DNA of 64,000 bases from Tragulus kanchil (GCA_022376925.1 JAIOJX010000032.1:98820794-98884793), one strand, 5' to 3'; positions 22,541-34,735 are shown, numbered from the stretch's first letter. Notes: generated by a model from the letters alone, not told the origin. A program made the numbers and translations.

Positions 22541-22725
22541 GTTCCCTCTGGAGTCTCAGTGGTAAAGTACTCACCTCTGGGAAAATTTGGGAAGATCCCT
22601 GGAGAAGGAAATGGCAACCTACTCCAGTATTCTTGCCAGGAGAATCTCATGGACAGAGGAGCTTAGTGGGCTGTAGTCCATGGGATTGCAAAGAGTTGGA
22701 CACAGCTTAGCAACTAAACGACAAC
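22541..22725 (+). mobile_element. Bov-tA SINE, copy 2 (damaged)
   Basis: Copy of 21404-21612 with the box-B region deleted and partly scrambled close to the junction. Confidence 0.9.
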
Positions 22726-23117
22726 CAAAGTCTCAGGCAGTCTCTCAGAACTCTTTTTATATTCCATATTGCTGTTCTTGGGCATTGTCACTCATTTTCA
22801 CAAGAACCTCCCCCACCCCCCCCGGATGCATCCTTTATTTAAACTGTCATGTTCCCCAATCTCTTCTGCCCTAGTCACTGTCTTTCAACTTTCCTTATTA
22901 CACACTCTGCTGCCTTTGAGTCAGTATCATCATACACCCATGCCAAGTAACTAGGTTCACTGCTTTGGGGCTCCGTTTGTCTAAGACCTAGAACAGAACC
23001 TCTTGAATGGGGTCTTGAGTGATGATGAGCAGAGGTTTTCAGGCAGAAGAGGGTGATCTGGTGTTCCCAGGGAAATGAGATACCCGGAAAAGGAAAGCAA
23101 ATAAAGCTCAAGGCCAT

Positions 23118-23213
23118 GGGACTTCTGCAGTGGTCCAGTGGTCAAGACTGCATACTTCCAATGCAGGGGATGTGGAAACTAGATTCCACATACTAACAAA
23201 ACAAAACAAAAAC
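23118..23213 (+). mobile_element. Short CHR-type SINE, copy 2
   Basis: Identical copy of 22005-22100. Confidence 0.8.
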
Positions 23214-23216
23214 CAA

Positions 23217-23416
23217 CAGAGAGAGTAAAAAATGCTTGCCAGGGACTGGGGTGAGCAGGTAATGGAGAGTTATTGCTTAATAGTTACAGTTTCTCTATGG
23301 AGTGATGGAAAAGAGTTGGAAACAGTGGTGATGGTTGTCCAACAGTGTGAATGTAATGCCACCAAATTATACACTTAAACATGGTCAAAACGACATTAAA
23401 TATAATAATAATAAAA
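23217..23416 (+). mobile_element. L1M 3' UTR fragment, copy 2
   Basis: Identical copy of 22104-22302. Confidence 0.8.
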
Positions 23417-25468
23417 AGTTCAAGGTTTAACGGAGAGTTTGTACACGACCCTGAAATATTTCGATGGGATGAAACATATAATTGTGTTTAATTGTATTTG
23501 TGTTATGCAAACTTCACCCTAGCTGGAAAATGGCGTTGGATTAGAAGAAATCAAATTGAGAGTAGAGATCCCCTTTAAAAACTTGTTGCAGGAGTCTGGG
23601 GTGAGGGTTAAAGGGGTAATATTGCCTGGTCTATGGAATCTAGGGGTGGAAAGGGTGGGATGTCCAGGCAAGTCCAGAGCAATCAGCGCTGGCTGTCCCC
23701 AGTTCTGTCCTCTTCCTGCCTTGCTTGCTGATGGAGCCTGTTTTTACTTGGGTGCTGACTCTTCATTTAGCCCTTGCCCTAACAAGGGACCCTGCCCTGA
23801 TCTGAAGTGAGTCCTGATTGTTCAATCATGGCCTGTCTCCTCCCTCTGGTGGGATTTGGACCAACAAGGACTTGTGATCCAATCCTGGCTAATGAAAGCA
23901 ACTGGGATTTTTCTGGAGACTGGTATCAGGGAGCAGAAGGTGCTTCAGGGAAGCGGTTTCTTACTCTTGATTCAACAGGGAAAAGGAGAAATTGATCTTT
24001 TCTGTCTCTATTTGTGACTGAGGGTAGAACCCAGCATAGGCATCCTGGCGGCCATCCTGGGTCTATGAACTGAAGGAGCCAAGCCAGCCCTCTGGGGACC
24101 TAAGAACTTACCTCGGAAGTACCATTTAGTCTCTTTGATTATTCAGTTCTGGAATCATCTGTGCCATGTGACAATGAACCACTTAAAATTTATGTTCAGT
24201 CCTTTCTGAGATGCCAAAAGCATCTTAATATATACAAGAAAAATTAGCAACCCGTAGGACCTGGTCAATCTTTTAGTCATGGGTGCAAGGGAGAGAGATG
24301 AGTGTAAGAGGAGTCATTAGTTTTGAGCCTGGATCATTAAAAGTAGAAAGAAACCAGTTTAAAAGTGAGATTCTTAAGGGGTGAGCAGGTAATGGAGAGT
24401 TATTGCTTAATAGTTACAGTTTCTCTATGGAGTGATGGAAAAGAGTTGGAAACAGTGGTGATGGTTGTCCAACAGTGTGAATGTAATGCCACCAAATTAT
24501 ACACTTAAACATGGTCAAAACGACATTAAATATAATAATAATAAAAGTTCAAGGTTTAACGGAGAGTTTGTACACGACCCTGAAATATTTCGATGGGATG
24601 AAACATATAATTGTGTTTAATTGTATTTGTGTTATGCAAACTTCACCCTAGCTGGAAAATGGCGTTGGATTAGAAGAAATCAAATTGAGAGTAGAGATCC
24701 CCTTTAAAAACTTGTTGCAGGAGTCTGGGGTGAGGGTTAAAGGGGTAATATTGCCTGGTCTATGGAATCTAGGGGTGGAAAGGGTGGGATGTCCAGGCAA
24801 GTCCAGAGCAATCAGCGCTGGCTGTCCCCAGTTCTGTCCTCTTCCTGCCTTGCTTGCTGATGGAGCCTGTTTTTACTTGGGTGCTGACTCTTCATTTAGC
24901 CCTTGCCCTAACAAGGGACCCTGCCCTGATCTGAAGTGAGTCCTGATTGTTCAATCATGGCCTGTCTCCTCCCTCTGGTGGGATTTGGACCAACAAGGAC
25001 TTGTGATCCAATCCTGGCTAATGAAAGCAACTGGGATTTTTCTGGAGACTGGTATCAGGGAGCAGAAGGTGCTTCAGGGAAGCGGTTTCTTACTCTTGAT
25101 TCAACAGGGAAAAGGAGAAATTGATCTTTTCTGTCTCTATTTGTGACTGAGGGTAGAACCCAGCATAGGCATCCTGGCGGCCATCCTGGGTCTATGAACT
25201 GAAGGAGCCAAGCCAGCCCTCTGGGGACCTAAGAACTTACCTCGGAAGTACCATTTAGTCTCTTTGATTATTCAGTTCTGGAATCATCTGTGCCATGTGA
25301 CAATGAACCACTTAAAATTTATGTTCAGTCCTTTCTGAGATGCCAAAAGCATCTTAATATATACAAGAAAAATTAGCAACCCGTAGGACCTGGTCAATCT
25401 TTTAGTCATGGGTGCAAGGGAGAGAGATGAGTGTAAGAGGAGTCATTAGTTTTGAGCCTGGATCATTA
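23248..25468 (+). repeat. Direct duplication 9 (offset 1130, then 1129)
   Basis: Copy 1 is 23248-24339 and copy 2 is 24378-25468. The 38 bp between them (24340-24377) look like a badly read version of the sequence that follows copy 2. Copy 1 starts within copy 2 of duplication 8, so the L1M fragment is present three times. Confidence 0.95.
24376..24546 (+). mobile_element. L1M 3' UTR fragment, copy 3
   Basis: Third copy, lacking its first 30 bp because duplication 9 begins there. Confidence 0.8.
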
Positions 25469-25624
25469 GGTAGAAGACAGTACTAGTTCTTAATACTAAG
25501 TTGAAAAGCCTAGGAGCTGATTTTAGGAGAACGGTATAAGAAGATTCATATTTTGAAAAAATGAAAGTTTGGTTAGTTTATAGGGTATGTATACGGAATT
25601 ATGGTGAGCTGAGAGTGGAAAGGA

Positions 25625-25750
25625 CAGTGATGTTCTTAGGTTTTGTTCTATATCGATGCAATGTGAGTGGATGCCTTGTGTACAAGTTACCATCTCTGTG
25701 GTATTGGGCGTGTTGCTTAACTTTTCTGAGTTTTTGTTTTTTAATCAATA
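25625..25750 (+). mobile_element. MIR SINE relic, copy 1
   Basis: GTGTACAAGTTACCATCTCT, then GCGTGTTGCTTAACTTTTCT and GAGTTTTTG fit the MIR core. A Bov-tA SINE follows directly. Copy 2 is at 26752-26877. Confidence 0.5.
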
Positions 25751-25754
25751 AAAT

Positions 25755-25942
25755 GGACTTTCCTGGTAGCTCAGGCAGTAAAGAATCTGCCTGAAATGGA
25801 GGAAGATACCTAAATTCAATACCAGGAAGGTTGGGAAGGTCCCCTGGAGAAGGAATAGCAACCCACTTGAGTATTCTTGCCTGGGAAATGCCATGGGCGG
25901 GCTACAGTCTATGGGGTAGCAGAACAGGACATGATGGACACT
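25755..25942 (+). mobile_element. Bov-tA SINE, copy 1
   Basis: Head GGACTTTCCTGGTAGCTCAG and body AGTATTCTTGCCTGGGAAAT to the GGACATGATGGACAC end. A diverged, full-length element. Confidence 0.9.
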
Positions 25943-26751
25943 TTGAATTTCAATACAGTAAGGTAAAACCACCTCGCTCATAGTGTAATCATTGTAAGAA
26001 TAGAATGCAATATATACATAGACCAAACATACCAGTTATTATTTCACAGGACAGACAAGGGGAGCTCTTAGGTGGTGATGTGCTGAGGGCTGCACTAGAT
26101 TTCAGCTGATGGGAGGGCTGTGTCGTGCTTGGAACAGCATGGACAGGTGATAGAAAGCTCAAGCCAACAGCCTCGGCTGGGGTGTAGACCTGTCGCTGGC
26201 ACACTTCCTATCAGCTCTGAGTCCATAGTTGAAAAGGAAGGTTATTCCAAAGATTAAATAAATCAAATGGGTCAAAACAGGGCCGCTTCATTAGAAGAAG
26301 CAGGGAAAGGACACTTACCTTTAACTCCTCAGAGGGGTCCCAAGGAGTAATACCTGCTGTTGGAAGTAGGTTGGAAGTTGCTGATCTAGACAACAATGGT
26401 TGTGGAGATGGTGTGACAGAGTGTGAGATATTCACCACTTAAAATTTATGTTCAGTCCTTTCTGAGATGCCAAAAGCATCTTAATATATACAAGAAAAAT
26501 TAGCAACCCGTAGGACCTGGTCAATCTTTTAGTCATGGGTGCAAGGGAGAGAGATGAGTGTAAGAGGAGTCATTAGTTTTGAGCCTGGATCATTAGGTAG
26601 AAGACAGTACTAGTTCTTAATACTAAGTTGAAAAGCCTAGGAGCTGATTTTAGGAGAACGGTATAAGAAGATTCATATTTTGAAAAAATGAAAGTTTGGT
26701 TAGTTTATAGGGTATGTATACGGAATTATGGTGAGCTGAGAGTGGAAAGGA

Positions 26752-26877
26752 CAGTGATGTTCTTAGGTTTTGTTCTATATCGATGCAATGTGAGTGGATG
26801 CCTTGTGTACAAGTTACCATCTCTGTGGTATTGGGCGTGTTGCTTAACTTTTCTGAGTTTTTGTTTGTTAATCAATA
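26752..26877 (+). mobile_element. MIR SINE relic, copy 2
   Basis: Copy of 25625-25750. Confidence 0.5.
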
Positions 26878-26881
26878 AAAT

Positions 26882-27069
26882 GGACTTTCCTGGTAGCTCA
26901 GGCAGTAAAGAATCTGCCTGAAATGGAGGAAGATACCTAAATTCAATACCAGGAAGGTTGGGAAGGTCCCCTGGAGAAGGAATAGCAACCCACTTGAGTA
27001 TTCTTGCCTGGGAAATGCCATGGGCGGGCTACAGTCTATGGGGTAGCAGAACAGGACATGATGGACACT
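26882..27069 (+). mobile_element. Bov-tA SINE, copy 2
   Basis: Identical copy of 25755-25942. Confidence 0.9.
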
Positions 27070-27639
27070 TTGAATTTCAATACAGTAAGGTAAAACCACC
27101 TCGCTCATAGTGTAATCATTGTAAGAATAGAATGCAATATATACATAGACCAAACATACCAGTTATTATTTCACAGGACAGACAAGGGGAGCTCTTAGGT
27201 GGTGATGTGCTGAGGGCTGCACTAGATTTCAGCTGATGGGAGGGCTGTGTCGTGCTTGGAACAGCATGGACAGGTGATAGAAAGCTCAAGCCAACAGCCT
27301 CGGCTGGGGTGTAGACCTGTCGCTGGCACACTTCCTATCAGCTCTGAGTCCATAGTTGAAAAGGAAGGTTATTCCAAAGATTAAATAAATCAAATGGGTC
27401 AAAACAGGGCCGCTTCATTAGAAGAAGCAGGGAAAGGACACTTACCTTTAACTCCTCAGAGGGGTCCCAAGGAGTAATACCTGCTGTTGGAAGTAGGTTG
27501 GAAGTTGCTGATCTAGACAACAATGGTTGTGGAGATGGTGTGACAGAGTGTGAGATATTCAGGAGGGGTCCCTTTGAGGGAACAGAAGGTAATAAGTATG
27601 TGTAACACTGCATCAACTCATTCAACAGCAAAGTCTCTT

Positions 27640-27860
27640 ACCTAGAAAGCTCCTGCTCATCCTTCAGAACATAGCTCAAGTGCTGCCTCCCCAACAAAGG
27701 CTTCCTTGACCAGCACCCAGGCGTCTTTTTTTCTGTGCCCTCTCTGCCAGAGAAATGGCCTCCTTCCTAGTCCAGATGCCCCCACTGACTCTGAGCTGGG
27801 CTGTGTGTTATCCATGTAGCCCTGATAGTGCACAGCTAAGAACTCTGCAATTGTCTGAAT
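27640..27860 (+). mobile_element. L2 LINE relic, copy 1
   Basis: CATCCTTCAGAACATAGCTC, then AAGTGCTGCCTCCCCAACAA and GGCTTCCTTGACCAGC is the L2 3' phrase. Copy 2 is at 28750-28970. Confidence 0.75.
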
Positions 27861-28749
27861 TGTTCCTCTTTAAATGAGTAGTGGGTAGAATAATTGAGGT
27901 GCCAGCCTTAGGATTTGGAGGTAGACATTGGGAGCCCTAAAAGCTTAAGATAACATAAGATGCCCACCCTAAGAAAGTTGTGGTTTGGTATAAGGACAAG
28001 AAAAAGGAGAATGAATTAGAGCCCAGATTTTGAAGGCTCAATTTAAACTCCAAGGGACAGGAGCTTAGAGCTAAACAAAAGGGAAGAGGGGTCTTATGGG
28101 ATGAGAACAGAACAATAAAATGCCAAAAATTAAGTACTATGTCCCAGATCCTGAAGGCAGTAGGACCAAACATGGCCTTGAAGTCAGAAATCTGATTCTA
28201 AGTACATGATTCTCTTGCTTCCTCCCTTTTCCTTCCTGCTCCCTCAACAAGGACATGATGACCAAGTAAAATTATTTAAAAAACAGGAAAAAGACAAGGG
28301 AGCTCTTAGGTGGTGATGTGCTGAGGCTGCACTAGATTTCAGCTGATGGGAGGGCTGTGTCGTGCTTGGAACAGCATGGACAGGTGATAGAAAGCTCAAG
28401 CCAACAGCCTCGGCTGGGGTGTAGACCTGTCGCTGGCACACTTCCTATCAGCTCTGAGTCCATAGTTGAAAAGGAAGGTTATTCCAAAGATTAAATAAAT
28501 CAAATGGGTCAAAACAGGGCCGCTTCATTAGAAGAAGCAGGGAAAGGACACTTACCTTTAACTCCTCAGAGGGGTCCCAAGGAGTAATACCTGCTGTTGG
28601 AAGTAGGTTGGAAGTTGCTGATCTAGACAACAATGGTTGTGGAGATGGTGTGACAGAGTGTGAGATATTCAGGAGGGGTCCCTTTGAGGGAACAGAAGGT
28701 AATAAGTATGTGTAACACTGCATCAACTCATTCAACAGCAAAGTCTCTT

Positions 28750-28970
28750 ACCTAGAAAGCTCCTGCTCATCCTTCAGAACATAGCTCAAGTGCTGCCTCC
28801 CCAACAAAGGCTTCCTTGACCAGCACCCAGGCGTCTTTTTTTCTGTGCCCTCTCTGCCAGAGAAATGGCCTCCTTCCTAGTCCAGATGCCCCCACTGACT
28901 CTGAGCTGGGCTGTGTGTTATCCATGTAGCCCTGATAGTGCACAGCTAAGAACTCTGCAATTGTCTGAAT
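28750..28970 (+). mobile_element. L2 LINE relic, copy 2
   Basis: Identical copy of 27640-27860. Confidence 0.75.
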
Positions 28971-29355
28971 TGTTCCTCTTTAAATGAGTAGTGGGTAGAA
29001 TAATTGAGGTGCCAGCCTTAGGATTTGGAGGTAGACATTGGGAGCCCTAAAAGCTTAAGATAACATAAGATGCCCACCCTAAGAAAGTTGTGGTTTGGTA
29101 TAAGGACAAGAAAAAGGAGAATGAATTAGAGCCCAGATTTTGAAGGCTCAATTTAAACTCCAAGGGACAGGAGCTTAGAGCTAAACAAAAGGGAAGAGGG
29201 GTCTTATGGGATGAGAACAGAACAATAAAATGCCAAAAATTAAGTACTATGTCCCAGATCCTGAAGGCAGTAGGACCAAACATGGCCTTGAAGTCAGAAA
29301 TCTGATTCTAAGTACATGATTCTCTTGCTTCCTCCCTTTTCCTTCCTGCTCCCTC

Positions 29356-29440
29356 CAGGGATCTGCACAGGCATGGGCATGCCTTTCCAAAAAGACTTGT
29401 TGATGGAGTGATTGAATGAAACCTTGTCATCTTGATTTCT
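29356..29440. other. Unique sequence after the junction-rich region
   Basis: First bases of a 9.4-kb stretch (to 38747) without any direct duplication. Confidence 0.6.
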
Positions 29441-30110
29441 TTCTGGATTTCAGCCGCTTGTTTCACTGGTGTTTTTCTGACCCCGTTTGGCATTTCAACC
29501 ACGCAACATCAGTGGGTCGTGTGTTGTTACGATCAACACAGCACCTCCTCTCCTCCCTGCCTCCATAACGCTGCTTCTTGGTGTCCAAGATCAAAGAGAA
29601 ATAATGTTCAAACCGCAGATGAAGAAACAAGGCTGGCTGCCTTTGATGTCAGGCAGCAGTGCTGTAATCTGTGCCCCGGTCTTGCTTTAACTGCCGACGC
29701 AATTTTCAGCTGCGGTGTGGACTCTAGGTAATTGTTTCTCCAACCCAAACACAACTACTATTTTTTATTTAAGCATAAATTTTCATTTGGCTAAATAAAC
29801 AGTTCCTGTCTGCCCCCAGCGGATGGTGGCCCTGAAACACAACAGGGCTGGGGGTTTTCAGGAAAACAGAGCCCAGGTGATCAGGAAGGCCTAACAAGAG
29901 GCCATTATGTAGAGTGCAGCCTTCTTAAACTTTCCTTTTTATTGGAATAGTGTAATTTCAGTTTCATAAATACTAAGAGGTTTACCGCTGGGCACTGGGG
30001 CTATCCATCTGATTCACCTCGGAAATTAAAGCTGCTGTCTTCCCTGCCATGTTTCTCTTTGTCTCTAATATCACTTTAGCTGCCTTGAGGAACCAAGCTA
30101 GGATGTAAAG
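29440..30110. other. Candidate conserved non-coding block A
   Basis: About 670 bp with no recognisable transposon, several CpGs kept (for example near 29502, 29520, 29530 and 29697), no long frame with protein-like content, and AT-rich homeodomain-like patches near 29765-29800. In an otherwise repeat-rich mammalian region such a block is often a constrained regulatory element. This is inference only; there is no alignment to prove it. Confidence 0.3.
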
Positions 30111-30394
30111 AATTCAGACTGTTTTACTTTTTTACAAGGTCAAATTGCTCATGATTCTTAATAGAGAACATGGAAAACCTTTTTATTGAGGGGCATTTTT
30201 TCTTGTAATCTTTCTCTCCTTCCAGAATCAGTTGCAGTCAAAGGCATTAACTTAAAACCTTAATCTTTGTTCAAGATAATAATAGTCATGGTAGTAGCAG
30301 CAGTAATAGTGGCAGAGAAATGCCACATGCTTGTAAACATCGCACAGCCCCAGTCCTAGGTGCTGCAGGCACACGATCTCACGGAACCCTTCTG

Positions 30395-30510
30395 ATAGCC
30401 CTGCTGGGCAGCTGTTTTAGCTCTGTTTTGCAGAAGAGGATGCTAAGATGCTTCTCTCCCCCAAATTACATACTAAGACAGAGGCAAAGCTGTGATTGGA
30501 GCCATCGTTT
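30395..30510 (-). mobile_element. MIR SINE relic
   Basis: TTTTGCAGAAGAGGATGCTA, then AATTACATACTAAGACAGAG and AAAGCTGTGATTGGA give antisense MIR order. Confidence 0.6.
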
Positions 30511-30689
30511 CTCTATATGCTTTGGGACTGTGCTTTTCCTAAGGTGTGAGATGAATTTTCACAGGTCCATGAGCTACAATCAAATCAAAAGCAATGGCTC
30601 ATGGTAGGTAGTGGATCAGGGGGCCCTTGCCCCATTTTACTGAGTTGTGGCTTATAAAGCAAGCACTTCTAAGTTATCCGGAGGTCTTC

Positions 30690-30990
30690 CCTCTCCCTGA
30701 AATGTCCTCCCCTCTATGTTTTGCTTTCCATCCTGCCCTGGATTCCATTGCTGGGACTCTTCTCCCATCTCATAAACAGTCTCTCCCATGTTGTGTTGTG
30801 GCTACTTTTGTTAATCTTTCTCCTGGCATCATCACATTATACAGCCTTGATGGTCTCCCCCACCAGATTGTGAGCTTCTCGAGGGTGGAGATCATGTCTT
30901 ATTTGATGTCGTATCCCAGAACCTGACACTGTGAATGCTACATGGATGGTACTCAAGAAACATGTATTGAATGAATGAAGTGAATAAATC
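30690..30990 (+). mobile_element. L2 LINE 3' end
   Basis: TTGTGAGCTTCTCGAGGGTG, then CAGAACCTGACACTGTGAAT and CATGTATTGAATGAATGAAG are the diagnostic L2 terminal motifs. Confidence 0.8.
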
Positions 30991-30999
30991 AACAAATAG

Positions 31000-31680
31000 G
31001 TGAGCAATCTATTGTCTCACTTTTGAGAGAGTTAATTTTATTTCCCATCATATCTGGTTGAGTGCACTCTAGAATCACACTTAATCCCTAGAGTGGAAGT
31101 GTCTGGCTTTCTTATTGGCTGTACTAAGGTGGTGTTGAGAGGGTGCTCAGCATTTCTTCCTGATGGCTGCTTCCTAAAGGGTTCTATTAAAGAAGATATG
31201 AAGAGTCTTACTGAAGGATTTCATTAATTAATCAGAAGATGAGTTTTAAAGGTGGGCAAATGCCCTCATGGTAGCACACAGCAGATGCTGGGTGATTGCC
31301 GTTCTTCTCTGTCACTTGGATTCCTTGCAGCAAAACATGGCCCTCCTATGTCTCATTTTTTCACTCTTTCAAAATACTCTCCCTAAAATTATTAAGGCAC
31401 AGCTCTTGTTCAGACAAGACCTTAATCTTCTAAGGTTACAGATAAGAGCTCTAAAATAAGAACCTCTGCTTGGGGAGAGATTTGGAATCCTCTAATTTCA
31501 TCTGTGAGCTGTGTGTTCTCTGTTTTCAACTCTGGGTTAAGTGTGGGAAGAATTCAGCTTTCAGTCTTGATCTCCTTAGCATGGTAATGCTAGGCTGACA
31601 TTTACAAAGGGAACTTTACACAGTTGGAGAATGATGGAGGAAATGGTTGAAACAGAGTAAAAAGAATCATACATTTTAGA
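31000..31680. other. Unique non-coding stretch
   Basis: No gene or clear repeat recognised. Confidence 0.5.
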
Positions 31681-31800
31681 ATGTGAGCTCCAAGAAGCCA
31701 GGAACTATACTTAATTCCCATTTACCTGGAATTCACCTACAGTATACTGGGTGTTCAATAAATATGTGAACAAATGAATAGATGAATGAAGAAAGGAATG
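31680..31800 (+). mobile_element. L2 LINE 3' end
   Basis: AATGTGAGCTCCAAGAAGCC, GGAACTATACTTAATTCCC and GGTGTTCAATAAATATGTG follow L2 order. Confidence 0.75.
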
Positions 31801-31868
31801 AATAAACCAAATATTGAAGAGCTTGGGTAGGCCCTAGTATGACTTAGATGTCACTTAGGTCACGCAGG

Positions 31869-32075
31869 CTTAGTTGTTCAGTTGTGTCTGATTCTTTGTG
31901 ACCCCGTGGACTGTAGCCTACCAGGTGCCTCTGTCCACGATATTTTTAAGGCTAGAATGTTGTGAGTTGCCATTTTCTCTTCGAGGGGATCTTCCCAACC
32001 CAGGGTCAAACCTGAGTCTCCCGTGTCCCCTGCACTGCAGGAGAATAATTTACCCACTGAGCCATCAGGGAGGCC
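31869..32075 (-). mobile_element. Bov-tA SINE, antisense
   Basis: Begins TTGTTCAGTTGTGTCTGATT and ends with the reversed tRNA head (CCACTGAGCCATCAGGGAGG). The flanks AGATGTCACTTAGG (left) and AGATGTTGTCACTGAGG (right) may be a decayed target duplication. Confidence 0.9.
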
Positions 32076-32079
32076 AGAT

Positions 32080-33475
32080 GTTGTCACTGAGGCCTTGACA
32101 AATTTGTGCAAATTTCTCTTCTTTCCTCTTTTCTCTTTAGCTCTGCTTTCGCTCTCATTTTCTTGTTTCCAAGTGGCAAATGTCCTTCTACTTCCTGGCA
32201 GAGCAAATTTCCTGTCCTTCTCTGGGTTGAAATCCTACTCTCTGGTCCACCTACCCTCAGGCTCTTCCCACTCAGTCTGGGAATCATACTTAATTCATTG
32301 CTGATTGGCTCAGCATTCACTGACCCCAGTATCAGATCAAGTCCCTTCAAACTGAGAGTCTCCTTATTTTTGGAGCCTTATTGAAGAAGCCTGTGTTTGT
32401 CAGCATGACCTATTTGGCATATAATGAGAATTGATATGTGGGCCATAACAGGATGGTAATCCTTTATTTTCAATGATTAACTGATTTATGGTAAGTTTTT
32501 CTTCTTAAAATAGTTACTCTGTTCAGTGCCAAAGGCCTCTAAATGGCCATACCTAGAGAGTCATAAGGCTCAAAACATAGCCATTGAATCCCCATTTCAG
32601 TGCTGGAGATATAGTCATAGCCACAACATCTTATACCTTCTACCTACTAAGTACTTTTCATACGCTATTACATTCTCACTTCAAGCATGGCATGCAGATT
32701 TAATGATTGTTTCTGTGCAGTTGTTTCCATAGTGTGTTTGAGGAACCTGGGTCTTAGAAGCCTCACGTTTTGCCTAAGGTCCGTGGCCAGGAGGTGAGTG
32801 AGTGGGCTTGGAGTCAGTGATCTGATTCCAGAGCTCGTGTCCCTTACAGTCTCACTTACCGCCATTACACAAGGACCTCACGGTGTAGAATGGTGCTTTC
32901 TGGTGGAAAGTACTAGATGCCAAATGTCATTGAAACAAAGGGGCAGAAGAGGGAATGGGAAGACATTTTACTAGGCTTTGAAGAGTGAACAGGGCTTTGC
33001 TGGCCAGAGAACCAAGGGGAGAGAATACCAAGTAGAAGGAACAACAGGGTGAGAGCACAGAGCTGTGGGAATACATGCATGCCATAGTCAGGAATGGGGA
33101 GCAGCTCTATGGGGCAAAAACCATGGTGCTGGAAGTGAGGCAGTGGGGATAGAGGTGGGGGCCAATGGTCTGAGTGGAGACTGGAGAAATAGGTTAGAGT
33201 TTTAGAAGCTTAGAACTTTAATCTCATTAACCAATGAGATGCCAGAAAAGACTTCTAAACTTCAAATCAAGTGACTGGATGATTCCTTCTCCCCAGGGCC
33301 TGATACTAAGAATGGAAGTGTATACCTCGTGACAGATGGACAAAAGAAAGGGTGTGAACTGGGGAAATCTTTTAGCAGGATCCTTTAAACCACTCCCACC
33401 ACATCTATATGTAGGAGACTTCAAACCAAGAAATACTTTCTAGATGAGTGCGTGTATATACATATACATGTATGC
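32080..33475. other. Non-coding stretch, weak MIR-like patches
   Basis: TTAGAAGCCTCACGTTTTGC near 32754 with GTCCGTGGCCAGGAGGTGAG hints at an antisense MIR. No gene is recognised elsewhere. Confidence 0.35.
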
Positions 33476-33479
33476 TCAC

Positions 33480-33900
33480 ATGTCTTGACAAACTTCAATT
33501 AGCGGTGCTGAGCTGGAACTTTGATTCCAGGCAGCGGCATCACCAAGGGAGGCTGCCCCACCATATGCAGCGGTTCTGCTAATGAATTCCTTTTCCAGGC
33601 CCCCTGTTTGAAATGGAGCATAATGAGAGTGATGATTCCGCCCCATACAGGGCAGACTTGGAAAACAGTGCCTTATCATCATCTAATTAAAAACATTAAA
33701 TACTTTAGTGGAATATGTAACAGCACCCCAATGGGAAAAGTGGGAGCAGGGTTGTAGCCTTTATAAGAAGCTAATTTCATTTTTCTGGGAGATTTTTAGT
33801 AATTTTTAAGGAAGACTGATTGTATTTTAAATATGAGATTTTATATAGCATTTCAAACTAAGAGAAAATAAAATATCAAGATGACTTCAAGTCACTGGAT
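33480..33900. other. Candidate conserved non-coding block B
   Basis: About 420 bp without transposon signature, containing homeodomain-type cores (CAATTAGCGG at 33496, GCTAATGAATTCC at 33578, CTAATTAAAA at 33682) and an E-box-like CCATATGC at 33560. The clustering suggests a possible enhancer; this is inference from motif density and lack of repeats. Confidence 0.3.
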
Positions 33901-34400
33901 CTCTCGCTTACCCAGAGTCAACAACTTCATGGTATTTGCTTTCTTTTTTGAGAAGGAACATTCAACCCAGAGGATTCTAGAGCAAATCACATAGGAGAGA
34001 TGGATAGAGACTCAATTCCCCCAGCTACCCTGTCCCACTGCTCCTGGTAACAGGCAATTTCCTAAACTGGCATCCTCTATATAAAAAGATTCATTTTTTC
34101 CCTCCTGATCAAATAAAATTCATTCATTTCACTGGCCCTCATTAAATGCCTAATATAAAAATCCCTTTTAGTCTACCCATCTGCTTCCGATGGCAATCTC
34201 ATTGTCATATAACAAAATGCACAAGAGCTATCAGTCCACCTGTGGGATGGTGGTCCGTATATGCATGCAGTTTTCTTAACATGTTTTACCTGATAACGAC
34301 ATAGTCGTTATCATTATTTCTACAGTTCTTGTGATAGTCTCATGTTTATGTAGCTTAAATATTACATATGTATTTTCTCTCTCTTTCTCAGAGGTAAGTA
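33900..34400. other. Unique non-coding stretch
   Basis: AT-rich; nothing recognised. Confidence 0.5.
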
Positions 34401-34404
34401 TTTA

Positions 34405-34555
34405 TTTTTCCATTTTACAGAGACGGGAACTTAGGCTCAATCAATTAGGACAGACTTGCCCGAGGACCCACTGGCCAGTCACTAATGAGACACAGGCTTG
34501 ATTGAACTCACGTGTCTGACAACAAAAGACAGGGTTTTCGACTGTAGTGTGCTAC
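34405..34555 (-). mobile_element. MIR SINE relic
   Basis: CCATTTTACAGAGACGGGAA, ACTTGCCCGAGGACCCACTG and GATTGAACTCACGTGTCTGA give antisense MIR order, nearly full length. Confidence 0.75.
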
Positions 34556-34611
34556 CACCAGCACTCAGCTGGGGTCTGGCTGCCTTTCCCTCTGTGTTTT
34601 GAGGATGGAAC

Positions 34612-34735
34612 TTTGTTGTTCAGTCGCTTAATCATGTTCGACTCTTTGTGACCCCGTGGACTGCAGCACGCCAGGCTTCCCTGGCCTTCACTATCTCTCA
34701 GAGTTTGCTCAAACTCCTCTGCACTGATTCAAACT
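34612..34735 (-). mobile_element. BovB LINE fragment
   Basis: TTGTTGTTCAGTCGCTTAAT, GACTGCAGCACGCCAGGCTT and AGAGTTTGCTCAAACTCCTC match one end of the BovB LINE, read antisense to its coding direction as I recall it. It is sharply truncated after 124 bp. The GCACGCCAGGC phrase separates BovB from Bov-tA here. Confidence 0.75.

Larger units (their letters stand above)
21378..23636 (+). repeat. Direct duplication 8 (offset 1136, then 1113)
   Basis: Copy 1 is 21378-22514 and copy 2 is 22512-23636. Copy 2 has lost 23 bp near its start inside the Bov-tA SINE, and the last 60 bp of copy 1 have several deletions. Both sides of the junction are thus damaged. One interior G/A difference is at 22360/23473. 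Confidence 0.95.
25308..27560 (+). repeat. Direct duplication 10 (offset 1127)
   Basis: Copy 1 is 25308-26434 and copy 2 starts at 26435 with no spacer. A single T/G difference (25740/26867) was seen. The first 160 bp also occur at 24179, giving three copies. Confidence 0.95.
27176..29355 (+). repeat. Direct duplication 11 (offset 1112, then 1110)
   Basis: Copy 1 is about 27176-28245 and copy 2 is 28292-29355. The 46-bp spacer 28246-28291 has no counterpart in view. Two single-G losses in G-runs sit within 50 bp of the start of copy 2. The first part also occurs at 26050, making three copies. Confidence 0.95.
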
